The notes under the pieces are model-generated. The model was not told the DNA's origin. It saw only the letters and a program-made list of their open reading frames with translations, and made no database searches. Below are positions 35,771-42,698 of a stretch of 64,000 bases of DNA, piece by piece. The position numbers were made by a program, and so were the translations under genes. How positions within the stretch are numbered: the first letter of the stretch is position 1; each line of letters opens with the position of its first letter. Source of the DNA: Micromonospora rhizosphaerae (GTDB lineage: Bacteria > Actinomycetota > Actinomycetes > Mycobacteriales > Micromonosporaceae); NCBI RefSeq assembly GCF_900091465.1, contig NZ_FMHV01000002.1, forward strand, positions 6,882,001 through 6,946,000, written 5' to 3'.

Positions 35771-36060
35771 GGAGCTTCGGTGGCGGATTCTGCCATGGTG
35801 TCTGCCAGCGTGGTGCAACAGCCTGCTGATCAGCGGGAGGAGTTGCGGGCGGCGGTGATCGCCGGCCCGGCCGGGCTGGGTGTGCTGGATGAGCGGGTGA
35901 CCGGCCGGTTGTGGCCGGTGCTTGTGGGTCCGGAGCTGATCGGGCGGGCGCAGGCTGAGGCCGGGCATGCCGATGGTCGGCGGCGGGTGCTGACCGGGGC
36001 GGTCACCGCAATGATCGTGCTCGGGTTGTGCCTGTTCCGGCGGGAGAGCGTGGGTGTGGT
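35771..36060 (+). pseudogene. IS4-type transposase N-terminal fragment (copy B)
   Basis: The plus strand encodes the same domain as copy A (LRAAVIAGPAGLGVLDERVT, RRRVLTGAVTAMIVLGLCLF), preceded by VADSAMVSASVVQQPAD. Similarity to copy A ends after the same Arg-Arg codons near 36044. The rest of a transposase is absent, and a terminator follows. A 10-base inverted repeat (GAAGCTCCTG/CAGGAGCTTC) lies just upstream at about 35730-35780. Confidence 0.8.
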
Positions 36061-36079
36061 GACGGCTCGGGTGACCGAG

Positions 36080-36106
36080 AGCCCGGGCCACTGGCCCGGG
36101 CTTTTT
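36080..36106 (+). terminator. Terminator after IS4 copy B
   Basis: AGCCCGGGCC pairs with GGCCCGGGCT around ACT and is followed by a T run on the plus strand, so it stops rightward transcription before the convergent LigD-type gene. Confidence 0.6.
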
Positions 36107-36185
36107 CCCATCCCCAGCCGGGCCGCCGGGGCCCCGTCGGCGCGAGCCCGGCGCACAGAAGGCCCCGCCGCACGACGGGCCCCCG

Positions 36186-37145
36186 TCAGCCCGCCTCGCG
36201 GCGCGCCCTGGCCCGGCGCTTGCCCTCGTGCATGGCCTGCACCCGGGCCACGGGAATGGTCCGCCCCTCGGCGACCAGGTCCGCCGGCAGGTGCTGCGGC
36301 GCCGGCAGCAGCTCCACCCACGGGTCCCGGTCGGCGACCAGTGCCGGGACGCTGCGCACGGTGAAGTCGGCCGGCGTCACCGCCGCCAGGTCGTCCCAGC
36401 CCACCGGGTACGACACCGGCGTGCCCGGCCGCACCCGCGGGCTGTACACGGCCACCACGGTCGCCCCGTACGCGCGGGTGGAGTCGACGAAGACCCGGCC
36501 GCCCCGGTCCTCCCGGATGAACGCGGTGGTGGCGAGCGCCGGGTCGAGCCGTTCCGCCCGGGCGGCCAGCGCCCGGGTGGCGGCCGCCATCTCCTCGGCG
36601 GTGGCCGCCGCGTCGACCGGCACCACCACGTGCACCCCCTTCGCGCCGCTGGTCTTCACCGCCCCGGTCAGCCCGACGTCGGCGAGCGCCTGCCGGACCA
36701 GCAGCGCGGCCCGGACGGCCATCCGGAACGAGTCGCCCTCCGGCGGATCCAGGTCGAGCACCAGGTGAGTCGGGTGCTGCGGGCGGTCGACGGTGCTCAA
36801 GGTGGGGTGGTACTCCACCGCCCGCTGGTTGGCGAACCAGAGCAGGGTCCGGCGGTCGTTGCAGAGCGCGTACGAGATCTGGCGGTGCGACGCCTCGGCC
36901 CAGACCGACGTGCGGCGCACCCACTCGGGGGTGTACCTCGGCAGGTTCTTCTGCATGAACGGGTCTTGACCGCGCAGCACCCGGATCACCGAGAGCGGCC
37001 GGTCCCGCAGCTGCGGCAGGATCCGCTCGCGGACGGCGTCGAGGTAGTCGACCAGGTCCCGCTTGGTCGCCCCGGCTCCGTCGAAGAGCGGTTGGTCGAG
37101 GTTGGTCAGCGACACCCCGTCCCGGGTCTCCTCAGCGCTACCCAT
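36186..37145 (-). CDS. LigD-type primase-polymerase domain protein
   Basis: A 319-residue stand-alone archaeo-eukaryotic primase-like polymerase, as found in bacterial non-homologous end joining. It has VIRVLRGQDPFMQKNLP, the metal-binding DLDPPEGDSF motif, KTSGAKGVHVVVPV and a third acidic motif near VFVDSTRAYGATVVAVYS. It starts MGSAEETRDGVSLTNLDQPL. No ligase, nuclease or Ku gene is adjacent, so it is likely the split form of actinobacterial LigD or a PolD paralogue. The gene lies 59 bases after the cupin gene. Confidence 0.88.
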   Translation of the reverse strand: MGSAEETRDGVSLTNLDQPLFDGAGATKRDLVDYLDAVRERILPQLRDRPLSVIRVLRGQDPFMQKNLPRYTPEWVRRTSVWAEASHRQISYALCNDRRTLLWFANQRAVEYHPTLSTVDRPQHPTHLVLDLDPPEGDSFRMAVRAALLVRQALADVGLTGAVKTSGAKGVHVVVPVDAAATAEEMAAATRALAARAERLDPALATTAFIREDRGGRVFVDSTRAYGATVVAVYSPRVRPGTPVSYPVGWDDLAAVTPADFTVRSVPALVADRDPWVELLPAPQHLPADLVAEGRTIPVARVQAMHEGKRRARARREAG

Positions 37146-37204
37146 CCGCTCACCTTCCCGGCAGGCCGCGACCGGGGCAACCCGACACGTCGGCCGCGAG
37201 GCGG

Positions 37205-37684
37205 TCAGACCCAGAACGTGTCGTGCCGCAGGAAGAACTCGGTCCGCTCCTCCTCGCCCTTCCCGGCCAGGTCGAGCAGGCCCTCGAAGTATCCCTCCCG
37301 CGGCGCCCCGGGGGCGAAGTGCAGCAGCATCGAGGCCGGCTCGCCGGACTCGTTGCGGAACGCGTGGACGCCGCCCTCCGGGACGTGCACGAAGTCGCCG
37401 GGCACCGTGTCGATCCACCGCCGGCCGTCGTAGATGCGCACCGTTCCGGCCAGGATGAAGAACGACTCCGAGATGGACCGGTGGAAGTGCGGCTCCGGGC
37501 CGCTCGGTTGGGGCCCCATCTCCCACCGGTAGAGCCCGAACTGCCCGTTGGTCGACGCGCCGGTCGCCAGGTAGTGCGCCGTACCGCCGGTGGGATAGAC
37601 CAGCTCCGGTGGGTGGTCGGCCGGCCGGTAGGTGGCGGTCGGCTCGCCCCGCTGCCCGGAATAGCGCGGCGGTGGGTAGGTCAC
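37205..37684 (-). CDS. Cupin-domain protein
   Basis: A 159-residue single cupin barrel. The metal motif 1 is seen in EPHFHRSISESFFILAGTV, and motif 2 is PEGGVHAFRNESGEPASMLL. It starts with GTG overlapping the stop of the upstream PEP mutase-like gene (GTGA), so the two are translationally coupled. The reaction is unknown; it may be a dioxygenase, isomerase or ligand sensor acting with its neighbour. Confidence 0.82.
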   Translation of the reverse strand: MTYPPPRYSGQRGEPTATYRPADHPPELVYPTGGTAHYLATGASTNGQFGLYRWEMGPQPSGPEPHFHRSISESFFILAGTVRIYDGRRWIDTVPGDFVHVPEGGVHAFRNESGEPASMLLHFAPGAPREGYFEGLLDLAGKGEEERTEFFLRHDTFWV

Positions 37685-38463
37685 CGTGCCCCCTCTCCGA
37701 ACGCCTCGTCACCCGACCGGATCGCGGCGAGCATCTCGACGGTACGGGCCCGGGCGGCCGCGTACAGCCCCGAGCCGAAGCTGATCCGGGCCACCCCGAG
37801 CCCGGCCAGCTCGGCCAGGCCCGGCGCGCCGGGGCGGGCCAGCACGTTGACCGGGGCGTCCACCTCGGTGACCAGGGCGCGGATCGCCGCCGGGTCGGCC
37901 AGCATGATCGGGTACACGCAGTCCGCGCCGGCCGCCAGGTAGCGCCGCGCCCGGCGTACCGCCTCGGCGAGGCGCTCCTCGGGCGGGCCGGCGGCGCGCA
38001 GGAAGACGTCCACCCGGGCGTTGAGCACCAGGTCGGCGCCGCGGGCCGCGGCCCGGATCCCGGCGAGCAGGTCGACCTGCTCCTCGACGTCCACCAGCTC
38101 ACCGGTACGCGGGTCGGAGTCCTCGATGTTGCAGCCGACCGCCCCGGTGGCCAGCAGCCGCTCGACCAGTTCGGCCGGGCGCAGCCCGTACCCGCGTTCC
38201 AGGTCGGCGGTGACCGGGACCGCGACGGCGGCGGCGATCCGGGTGACCGCGTCGAACATCTCGCCCACCGGCGTGGCCTCGCCGTCGGCGTGGCCGAGCG
38301 CCTCGGCGACGGCGCCGCTGCTGGTGGCGACGGCCGGGAAGCCGGCGGTGGCGACGGACCGGGCGGACCCGGCGTCCCAGGCGTTGGGCAGGATCAGCGG
38401 GTCACCGGGCCGGTGCAGCGCCCGCAGCGCGGCGGCCCGGTCGGCGAGGGTCAGTTCGGTCAT
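37681..38463 (-). CDS. Isocitrate lyase / PEP mutase superfamily protein
   Basis: A 260-residue TIM barrel. It has LILPNAWDAGSARSVATAG, the magnesium-binding region TADLERGYG, the conserved NIEDSDPRTGELVDVEEQ and LNARVDVF. These fit the PEP mutase/oxaloacetate decarboxylase-like branch, which often lacks the KKCGH loop of isocitrate lyase; no such loop is visible here. The substrate is unknown, but a C-C or C-P bond in a small 2-oxoacid is likely. It is divergent from a MocR regulator only 46 bases away, which may control it. Confidence 0.82.
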   Translation of the reverse strand: MTELTLADRAAALRALHRPGDPLILPNAWDAGSARSVATAGFPAVATSSGAVAEALGHADGEATPVGEMFDAVTRIAAAVAVPVTADLERGYGLRPAELVERLLATGAVGCNIEDSDPRTGELVDVEEQVDLLAGIRAAARGADLVLNARVDVFLRAAGPPEERLAEAVRRARRYLAAGADCVYPIMLADPAAIRALVTEVDAPVNVLARPGAPGLAELAGLGVARISFGSGLYAAARARTVEMLAAIRSGDEAFGEGAR

Positions 38464-38509
38464 GGACCGATTCTGCCGATGTCGATGACCCACCCTAAGC
38501 TCCAATTCC

Positions 38510-39934
38510 GTGCCGATGGACTGGGCCGATTTCGGCGTCGACCTGCACCTGGAGCTGGACGCGAGCGGTGGCCGGCGGGCCGGGCTGGAACGGGCCCTGC
38601 GGGACGCGATCCGGGACGGCCGGCTGCCGCCGTCGACCCGGCTGCCCGCCACCCGCACGCTCGCCGCCGAGCTGGGCCTCTCCCGGGGCACGGTCAGTGC
38701 CGCCTACGACCAACTGGTCGCCGAGGGCTGGCTGGTGGCCCGGATCGGGGCCGGCACCGAGGTCAGCCCGCTGCGCCGGGCCGCCCCGCCGCCCGCCGCG
38801 TCGCCGCCCGCCGCCACCCCGCTCCGGTACGACCTCCGGGCGGGTAGCCCCGACGTCGGCGCCTTCCCGGTCACCGCCTGGCTGCGGGCCACCCGGCGGG
38901 CGCTCGCCGCCGCACCGGCCGGCGCCTACGACTACGGCGACCCGCGCGGGCGGCCCGAGCTGCGCGCCGCGCTCGCCGGCTACCTCGGTCGGGCCCGAGG
39001 CGTGCTGGCCGACCCGGAGCGGATCGTGGTCACCACCGGGTACGTCCAGGCGCTGGTCCTGCTCACCACCGTGCTCCGGGACGCCGGCACGCCGAGGATC
39101 GCGATGGAGGACCCGGGGCTCGCCTTCCACCGGGAGGTGGTCCGCCGCCACGGCGGGGCCGTGCTGCCGTTGCCGGTCGACGACCGGGGCGCCCGGGCCG
39201 ACCTGCTCGGTGCCGGGCAGCTCGCCGAGGTTGCGGCGGCGGTGGTGACCCCGGCCCACCAGTTCCCGACCGGGGTGACCCTGCACCCGGCGCGCCGCCA
39301 CGCGCTGACCGACTGGGCCCGGGCGACGGACGGGCTGGTCGTGGAGGACGACTACGACGGCGAGTTCCGGTACGACCGCCAGCCGGTGGGCGCGGTCCAG
39401 GGCACCGCGCCGGAGCAGGTGGCCTACGTCGGCACGGCCGCCAAGACGCTCGGCCCGGCGCTGCGGTTGGCCTGGCTGGTGCTGCCCGCCCGGCTGGTCG
39501 AGCCGGTGGTGGAGGCCAAGCGCCACCTCGACCTGCACACCGAGGCCATCGGGCAGCTCGCCCTGGCCGACCTGATCACCACCCATGCCTACGACCGGCA
39601 GATCCGCACCGTCCGGCGCCGCTACCGGCAGCGGCGGGACCTGCTGCTCGACCGGCTGGACCCGGGCCGGGGCGGGCGGTTCACGCTGGGCGGCGTCTCC
39701 GCCGGCCTGCACGCCACCGTCCGCCTCCCGCCGGACGGGCCGACCGAGGCGGAGATCCTGGCGGCGGCGGCCGCGCGGGGGCTCGCCCTGGGCGGGCTGG
39801 GCGGCCACTGGCACGGGCCGGGAGAGCACCCGCCGGGCCTGGTGGTCGGGTACGGCCGGCCGCCGTCGCACACGTACCCGGTCGCCCTGGACATCCTGGC
39901 CCGGGTGCTGGGTACCGCCGGCCGCCGGCCCTGA
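38510..39934 (+). CDS. MocR/PdxR-type regulator (GntR HTH plus aminotransferase domain)
   Basis: A 474-residue chimeric regulator. The winged helix at about 20-90 (LPPSTRLPATRTLAAELGLS, GTVSAAYDQLVAEGW) is followed by a fold-I aminotransferase-like domain that binds PLP. Its lysine is in YVGTAAKTLGPALRL, with the Asp-Tyr pair in VEDDYDGEFRYD. Relatives control vitamin B6 or amine metabolism. The GTG at 38510 and an in-frame ATG at 38516 are both possible starts. It probably regulates the divergent PEP mutase-like and cupin genes. Confidence 0.88.
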   Translation: MPMDWADFGVDLHLELDASGGRRAGLERALRDAIRDGRLPPSTRLPATRTLAAELGLSRGTVSAAYDQLVAEGWLVARIGAGTEVSPLRRAAPPPAASPPAATPLRYDLRAGSPDVGAFPVTAWLRATRRALAAAPAGAYDYGDPRGRPELRAALAGYLGRARGVLADPERIVVTTGYVQALVLLTTVLRDAGTPRIAMEDPGLAFHREVVRRHGGAVLPLPVDDRGARADLLGAGQLAEVAAAVVTPAHQFPTGVTLHPARRHALTDWARATDGLVVEDDYDGEFRYDRQPVGAVQGTAPEQVAYVGTAAKTLGPALRLAWLVLPARLVEPVVEAKRHLDLHTEAIGQLALADLITTHAYDRQIRTVRRRYRQRRDLLLDRLDPGRGGRFTLGGVSAGLHATVRLPPDGPTEAEILAAAAARGLALGGLGGHWHGPGEHPPGLVVGYGRPPSHTYPVALDILARVLGTAGRRP

Positions 39935-40083
39935 CGGCGTCCTCGCCCGGCGGCACGTGCCCGGGTGCGGCGGGCCTTTGAAAGCCCGACGGACGCGCTC
40001 GCCCGCCCGAGCGCCGTCCCCGTCGGCGTGGCACCCACGAGCGCCGTCGGCCCGTGCCGGGCGGCAGCACGGATTCCCCCGGA

Positions 40084-40150
40084 GTCAGCGGGCGCGGGCC
40101 GTCTCCGGCCCGGCGGCCGGCACGGGTCAGCGGGCGCGTGCGGTCTCCGC
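40084..40150. repeat. 42-bp tandem duplication at the 3' end of the DHA2 gene
   Basis: GTCAGCGGGCGCG recurs at 40084 and 40126 with similar flanks (about 24 of 27 bases). On the minus strand the codons for ETARAR and the stop are repeated in frame after the true stop codon, 42 bases on. Confidence 0.65.
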
Positions 40151-41569
40151 CGCTCCGACCGGCGCGGGCTGGCGAACGGGCCGGCTGCGCAGCGTCGCCG
40201 CGGCGACCAGCAGGGCGGCGGTGACCAGCGCGGCGGCCACCGTGAACGCGATCCGGTAGCCGGCGGCGAGGGCGGCGACCTGGTCGGCGCCGGCGGCACG
40301 CAGCGCGTCGGTGCGGCTGGCGGCCAGGGTGGCGAGCGCGGCCAGCCCGAGCGCCCCGCCGACCTGCTGGGTGGTGTTCGCCAGCCCGGAGGCGAGCCCG
40401 GCGTCGGCGGGCCGCGCGCCGGCCATGGCGAGGGTGGTCACCGCGGGCAGGGTCAGCCCACCTGCGACGCCGAAGACCAGCATGGCCGGCAGCAGGTCGG
40501 TGGAGTAGCCGGCGTCGACCGGCATCCGGGCCAGCAGCAGGAAACCGGCCACGGCGAGCGCCAGCCCGCTGAGCAGCACGGCCCGGGCGCCGAACCGGGC
40601 GACCAGCCGCCCGACCAGCCCGAGCGACACGGCCGCGATCACCAGCGGGGTGGGCAGGAAGGCGAAACCGGTGGTCGCCGGGTCCATGCCGAGGACGAGC
40701 TGCAGGTGCAGCGCGAGCAGGAACTGGAAGCCGAAGTAGGCGGCCACCATGAGCAACTGCACGGTGTTGGCGGCGACCAGGCCGGGCGCCCGAAGTACCC
40801 GGGGCGGCAGCAGCGGCGTGGCGGCGGCGCGCTGCCGGGCCGCGAAGCCGGCGAGCAGCAGCACGGCGAGCCCGGCCGCGCCGAGGGTGCGGACCGAGGT
40901 CCAGCCGTGCTCCCCGGTGCCGACGATGGCCACCACGGCGGCCATCAGACCGGCGGTGACCAGCACCGCGCCGGGCAGGTCCAGACCGGCCCGCAGGCCG
41001 ACGCCGGGGTCCGGCGCGATCCGGCGTACGGCGGCGGTCACGATCACCGCCCCGATCGGCAGGTTGATCAGGAAGATCGCCCGCCAGCCGGCCAGGTCGG
41101 TGAGCACTCCCCCGACCAGCAGGCCGGTCGAGGCGCCCGCCGCCCCGGTGAAGCTGAACACGGCGATCGCCCGGGCCCGTTCGGCCGGCTCGGGGAAGAG
41201 CCGGACGATCATGCCGAGGCTGACCGCGGTGGCGAGCGCCCCGCCGACGCCCTGGGCGAAGCGGGCCACGACCAGCGTGGCCGGCCCGGCCGCCACCGCG
41301 CAGAGCAGCGAGGCCAGGGTGAACAGGGCGACCCCGGCGAGGAAGACCCGCCGCCGGCCGAGCAGGTCGCCGAGCCGACCGGCCAGCAGGAGCAGGCCGC
41401 CGAAGGCGACCAGGTACGCGTTCACCACCCAGGCCAGGCCGGCGGCGGAGAAGCCGAGGTCGCGCTGGACCGCCGGCAGCGCCACCGCGACGATGCTGCC
41501 GTCCAGAATGATCATCAGGCTGCCCGCGCAGAGCACCAGCAGAGCCGGCCAGCGGTTGGTCCCCGTCAT
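40127..41569 (-). CDS. DHA2-family MFS drug exporter
   Basis: A 480-residue transporter with about 14 membrane helices. It has LDGSIVAVALPAVQRDLGFS in helix 1, the motif GRLGDLLGRRRVFL after helix 2 and the antiporter motif region LLVGGVLTDLAGWRAIFLINLP. These place it with multidrug proton antiporters such as EmrB/QacA-like proteins. The start at 41569 has AAGGAGG before ATG. It is divergent from an HxlR regulator 78 bases away, which likely represses it. The 3' end carries a short tandem duplication. Confidence 0.9.
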   Translation of the reverse strand: MTGTNRWPALLVLCAGSLMIILDGSIVAVALPAVQRDLGFSAAGLAWVVNAYLVAFGGLLLLAGRLGDLLGRRRVFLAGVALFTLASLLCAVAAGPATLVVARFAQGVGGALATAVSLGMIVRLFPEPAERARAIAVFSFTGAAGASTGLLVGGVLTDLAGWRAIFLINLPIGAVIVTAAVRRIAPDPGVGLRAGLDLPGAVLVTAGLMAAVVAIVGTGEHGWTSVRTLGAAGLAVLLLAGFAARQRAAATPLLPPRVLRAPGLVAANTVQLLMVAAYFGFQFLLALHLQLVLGMDPATTGFAFLPTPLVIAAVSLGLVGRLVARFGARAVLLSGLALAVAGFLLLARMPVDAGYSTDLLPAMLVFGVAGGLTLPAVTTLAMAGARPADAGLASGLANTTQQVGGALGLAALATLAASRTDALRAAGADQVAALAAGYRIAFTVAAALVTAALLVAAATLRSRPVRQPAPVGAAETARAR

Positions 41570-41647
41570 CGAATGCCTCCTTGGTGCACGGTTTGTAACT
41601 GAGGCCATCGTCTGTGACCATGAGGCGGAGCGGAAGGAGGCACTTTC

Positions 41648-42043
41648 ATGTCCCAGGGGAACAGCTGTGTGTCCGTCGCGGCCGGGCAGGCCCGCGCGTG
41701 CACCGTCCGCGAGGCGCTCGACCGGGTGGGCGGCAAGTGGAGCATCGGCATCCTGGTGGCCGCCTCCCAGGGCCCGGTCCGCTTCACCGAGTTGGAACGG
41801 CAGGTCGAGGGGATCAGCCGGCGGATGCTCACCCTGACCCTGCGCAATCTGGAGCGCGACGGCCTGCTGCACCGGCGGGTCTACCCGACCGTGCCGCCCA
41901 AGGTCGAGTACACCGCCACCCCGATGGCGCTGGAGCTCTACGAGTCGCTGGTCGCGCTCACCGCCTGGGCGGAACGGCACCGGACGGCGATCACCGACGC
42001 TCGGGCCGCGTACGACCGGGAGCACGGCGCCCCGGCCGAGTGA
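41648..42043 (+). CDS. HxlR-family transcriptional regulator
   Basis: A 131-residue winged-helix repressor. It has a cysteine near the N-terminus (ARACTVREALDRVGGKWSIG), the recognition-helix region EGISRRMLTLTLRNLERDGL and the wing VYPTVPPKVEYTATPMAL. HxlR proteins often sense electrophiles or quinones through cysteines; Cys7 and Cys18 are candidates. GGAAGGAGG precedes ATG. It faces the DHA2 exporter and shares its promoter region (41570-41647), where GTAAC and GTGACC half-sites could form the operator. Confidence 0.9.
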   Translation: MSQGNSCVSVAAGQARACTVREALDRVGGKWSIGILVAASQGPVRFTELERQVEGISRRMLTLTLRNLERDGLLHRRVYPTVPPKVEYTATPMALELYESLVALTAWAERHRTAITDARAAYDREHGAPAE

Positions 42044-42075
42044 GCGTGGCTGTGGCGAAAGCCACGCAATCCGTT

Positions 42076-42108
42076 TGACCGATCGGTCAGGTGCTGACCG
42101 ATCGGTCA
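42076..42108 (+). promoter_or_regulatory. Double TetR-type operator
   Basis: Two identical perfect 14-base palindromes, TGACCGATCGGTCA, start at 42076 and 42095, 19 bases apart, immediately before the TetR start codon. They are the obvious autoregulatory binding sites and would also control the downstream MMPL gene. Little or no leader remains, so the transcript may be leaderless. Confidence 0.88.
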
Positions 42109-42123
42109 GGCATGCTGGTGGGC

Positions 42124-42669
42124 ATGGCACGAGCGGTACCGGAGACCCACGGCGAGATCCTCGCCGCGGCGGCGCGGCGGTTCGCCGTCACCGGCTACAA
42201 GGGCACCTCGTTGCAGGACATCGCCCGCGAGGTGGGCTGTTCCAAGGCCGCGGTGCTCTACCACTTCGCCAACAAGGAGACCCTGCTCGCCGAGTTGATG
42301 GCCCCGGCCATCGCGGTGTTCCAGGCGCTCGACGAGCGAATGGCCGGGCACACCGGCCCGGACGCCCAGCGGGTCGCGGCCGAGGGCTTCGTCGACCTCG
42401 CGGTCCGCTTCCGGCGGGAGATCGCGCTGCTTCGCGGCGAGTTCGCCGACCTGCTCCAGCAGCCCGCCTTCGCGCACATCCAGCAGATCTCCGAGCGGCT
42501 GATCGCCGCGTTCGCCGGCCACTCCGACCGTCCCGCCGCGCGGATCGCCGCGCTGGTCGTCCTCGCCGGGATCGCCGAGGCCTGCGCGGAGTTCGCCGAC
42601 GTCCCCGACGAGGAACTGCGGCCCGCGCTGCTCGCCGTCGCCCGCCGGGCCCTCGAACCGACCGACTGA
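42124..42669 (+). CDS. TetR-family regulator of the adjacent MMPL exporter
   Basis: A 181-residue repressor. The N-terminal DNA-binding domain has ILAAAARRFAVTGYKGTSLQ and DIAREVGCSKAAVLYHFANK. The ligand-binding part is Ala/Leu-rich (RREIALLRGEFADLLQQPAF). The start could be ATG 42112 or ATG 42124; a GGTGGGC before 42124 slightly favours it. The repressor lies directly behind its double operator and 29 bases before the MMPL gene, so both are likely derepressed by the exported compound. Confidence 0.88.
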   Translation: MARAVPETHGEILAAAARRFAVTGYKGTSLQDIAREVGCSKAAVLYHFANKETLLAELMAPAIAVFQALDERMAGHTGPDAQRVAAEGFVDLAVRFRREIALLRGEFADLLQQPAFAHIQQISERLIAAFAGHSDRPAARIAALVVLAGIAEACAEFADVPDEELRPALLAVARRALEPTD

Positions 42670-42698
42670 CTCCCACCAGCGGAGAGGACAGGAACCTC

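Noticed and set aside
33648..36110. A complete prophage or integrative element
   Set aside because: Only a broken integrase, IS fragments and one small gene remain; no replication, transfer or structural genes are present.
39965..39990. Terminator hairpin CGGGC-n8-GCCCG after the MocR gene
   Set aside because: The stem is only five base pairs and there is no U tract, so it was not listed.
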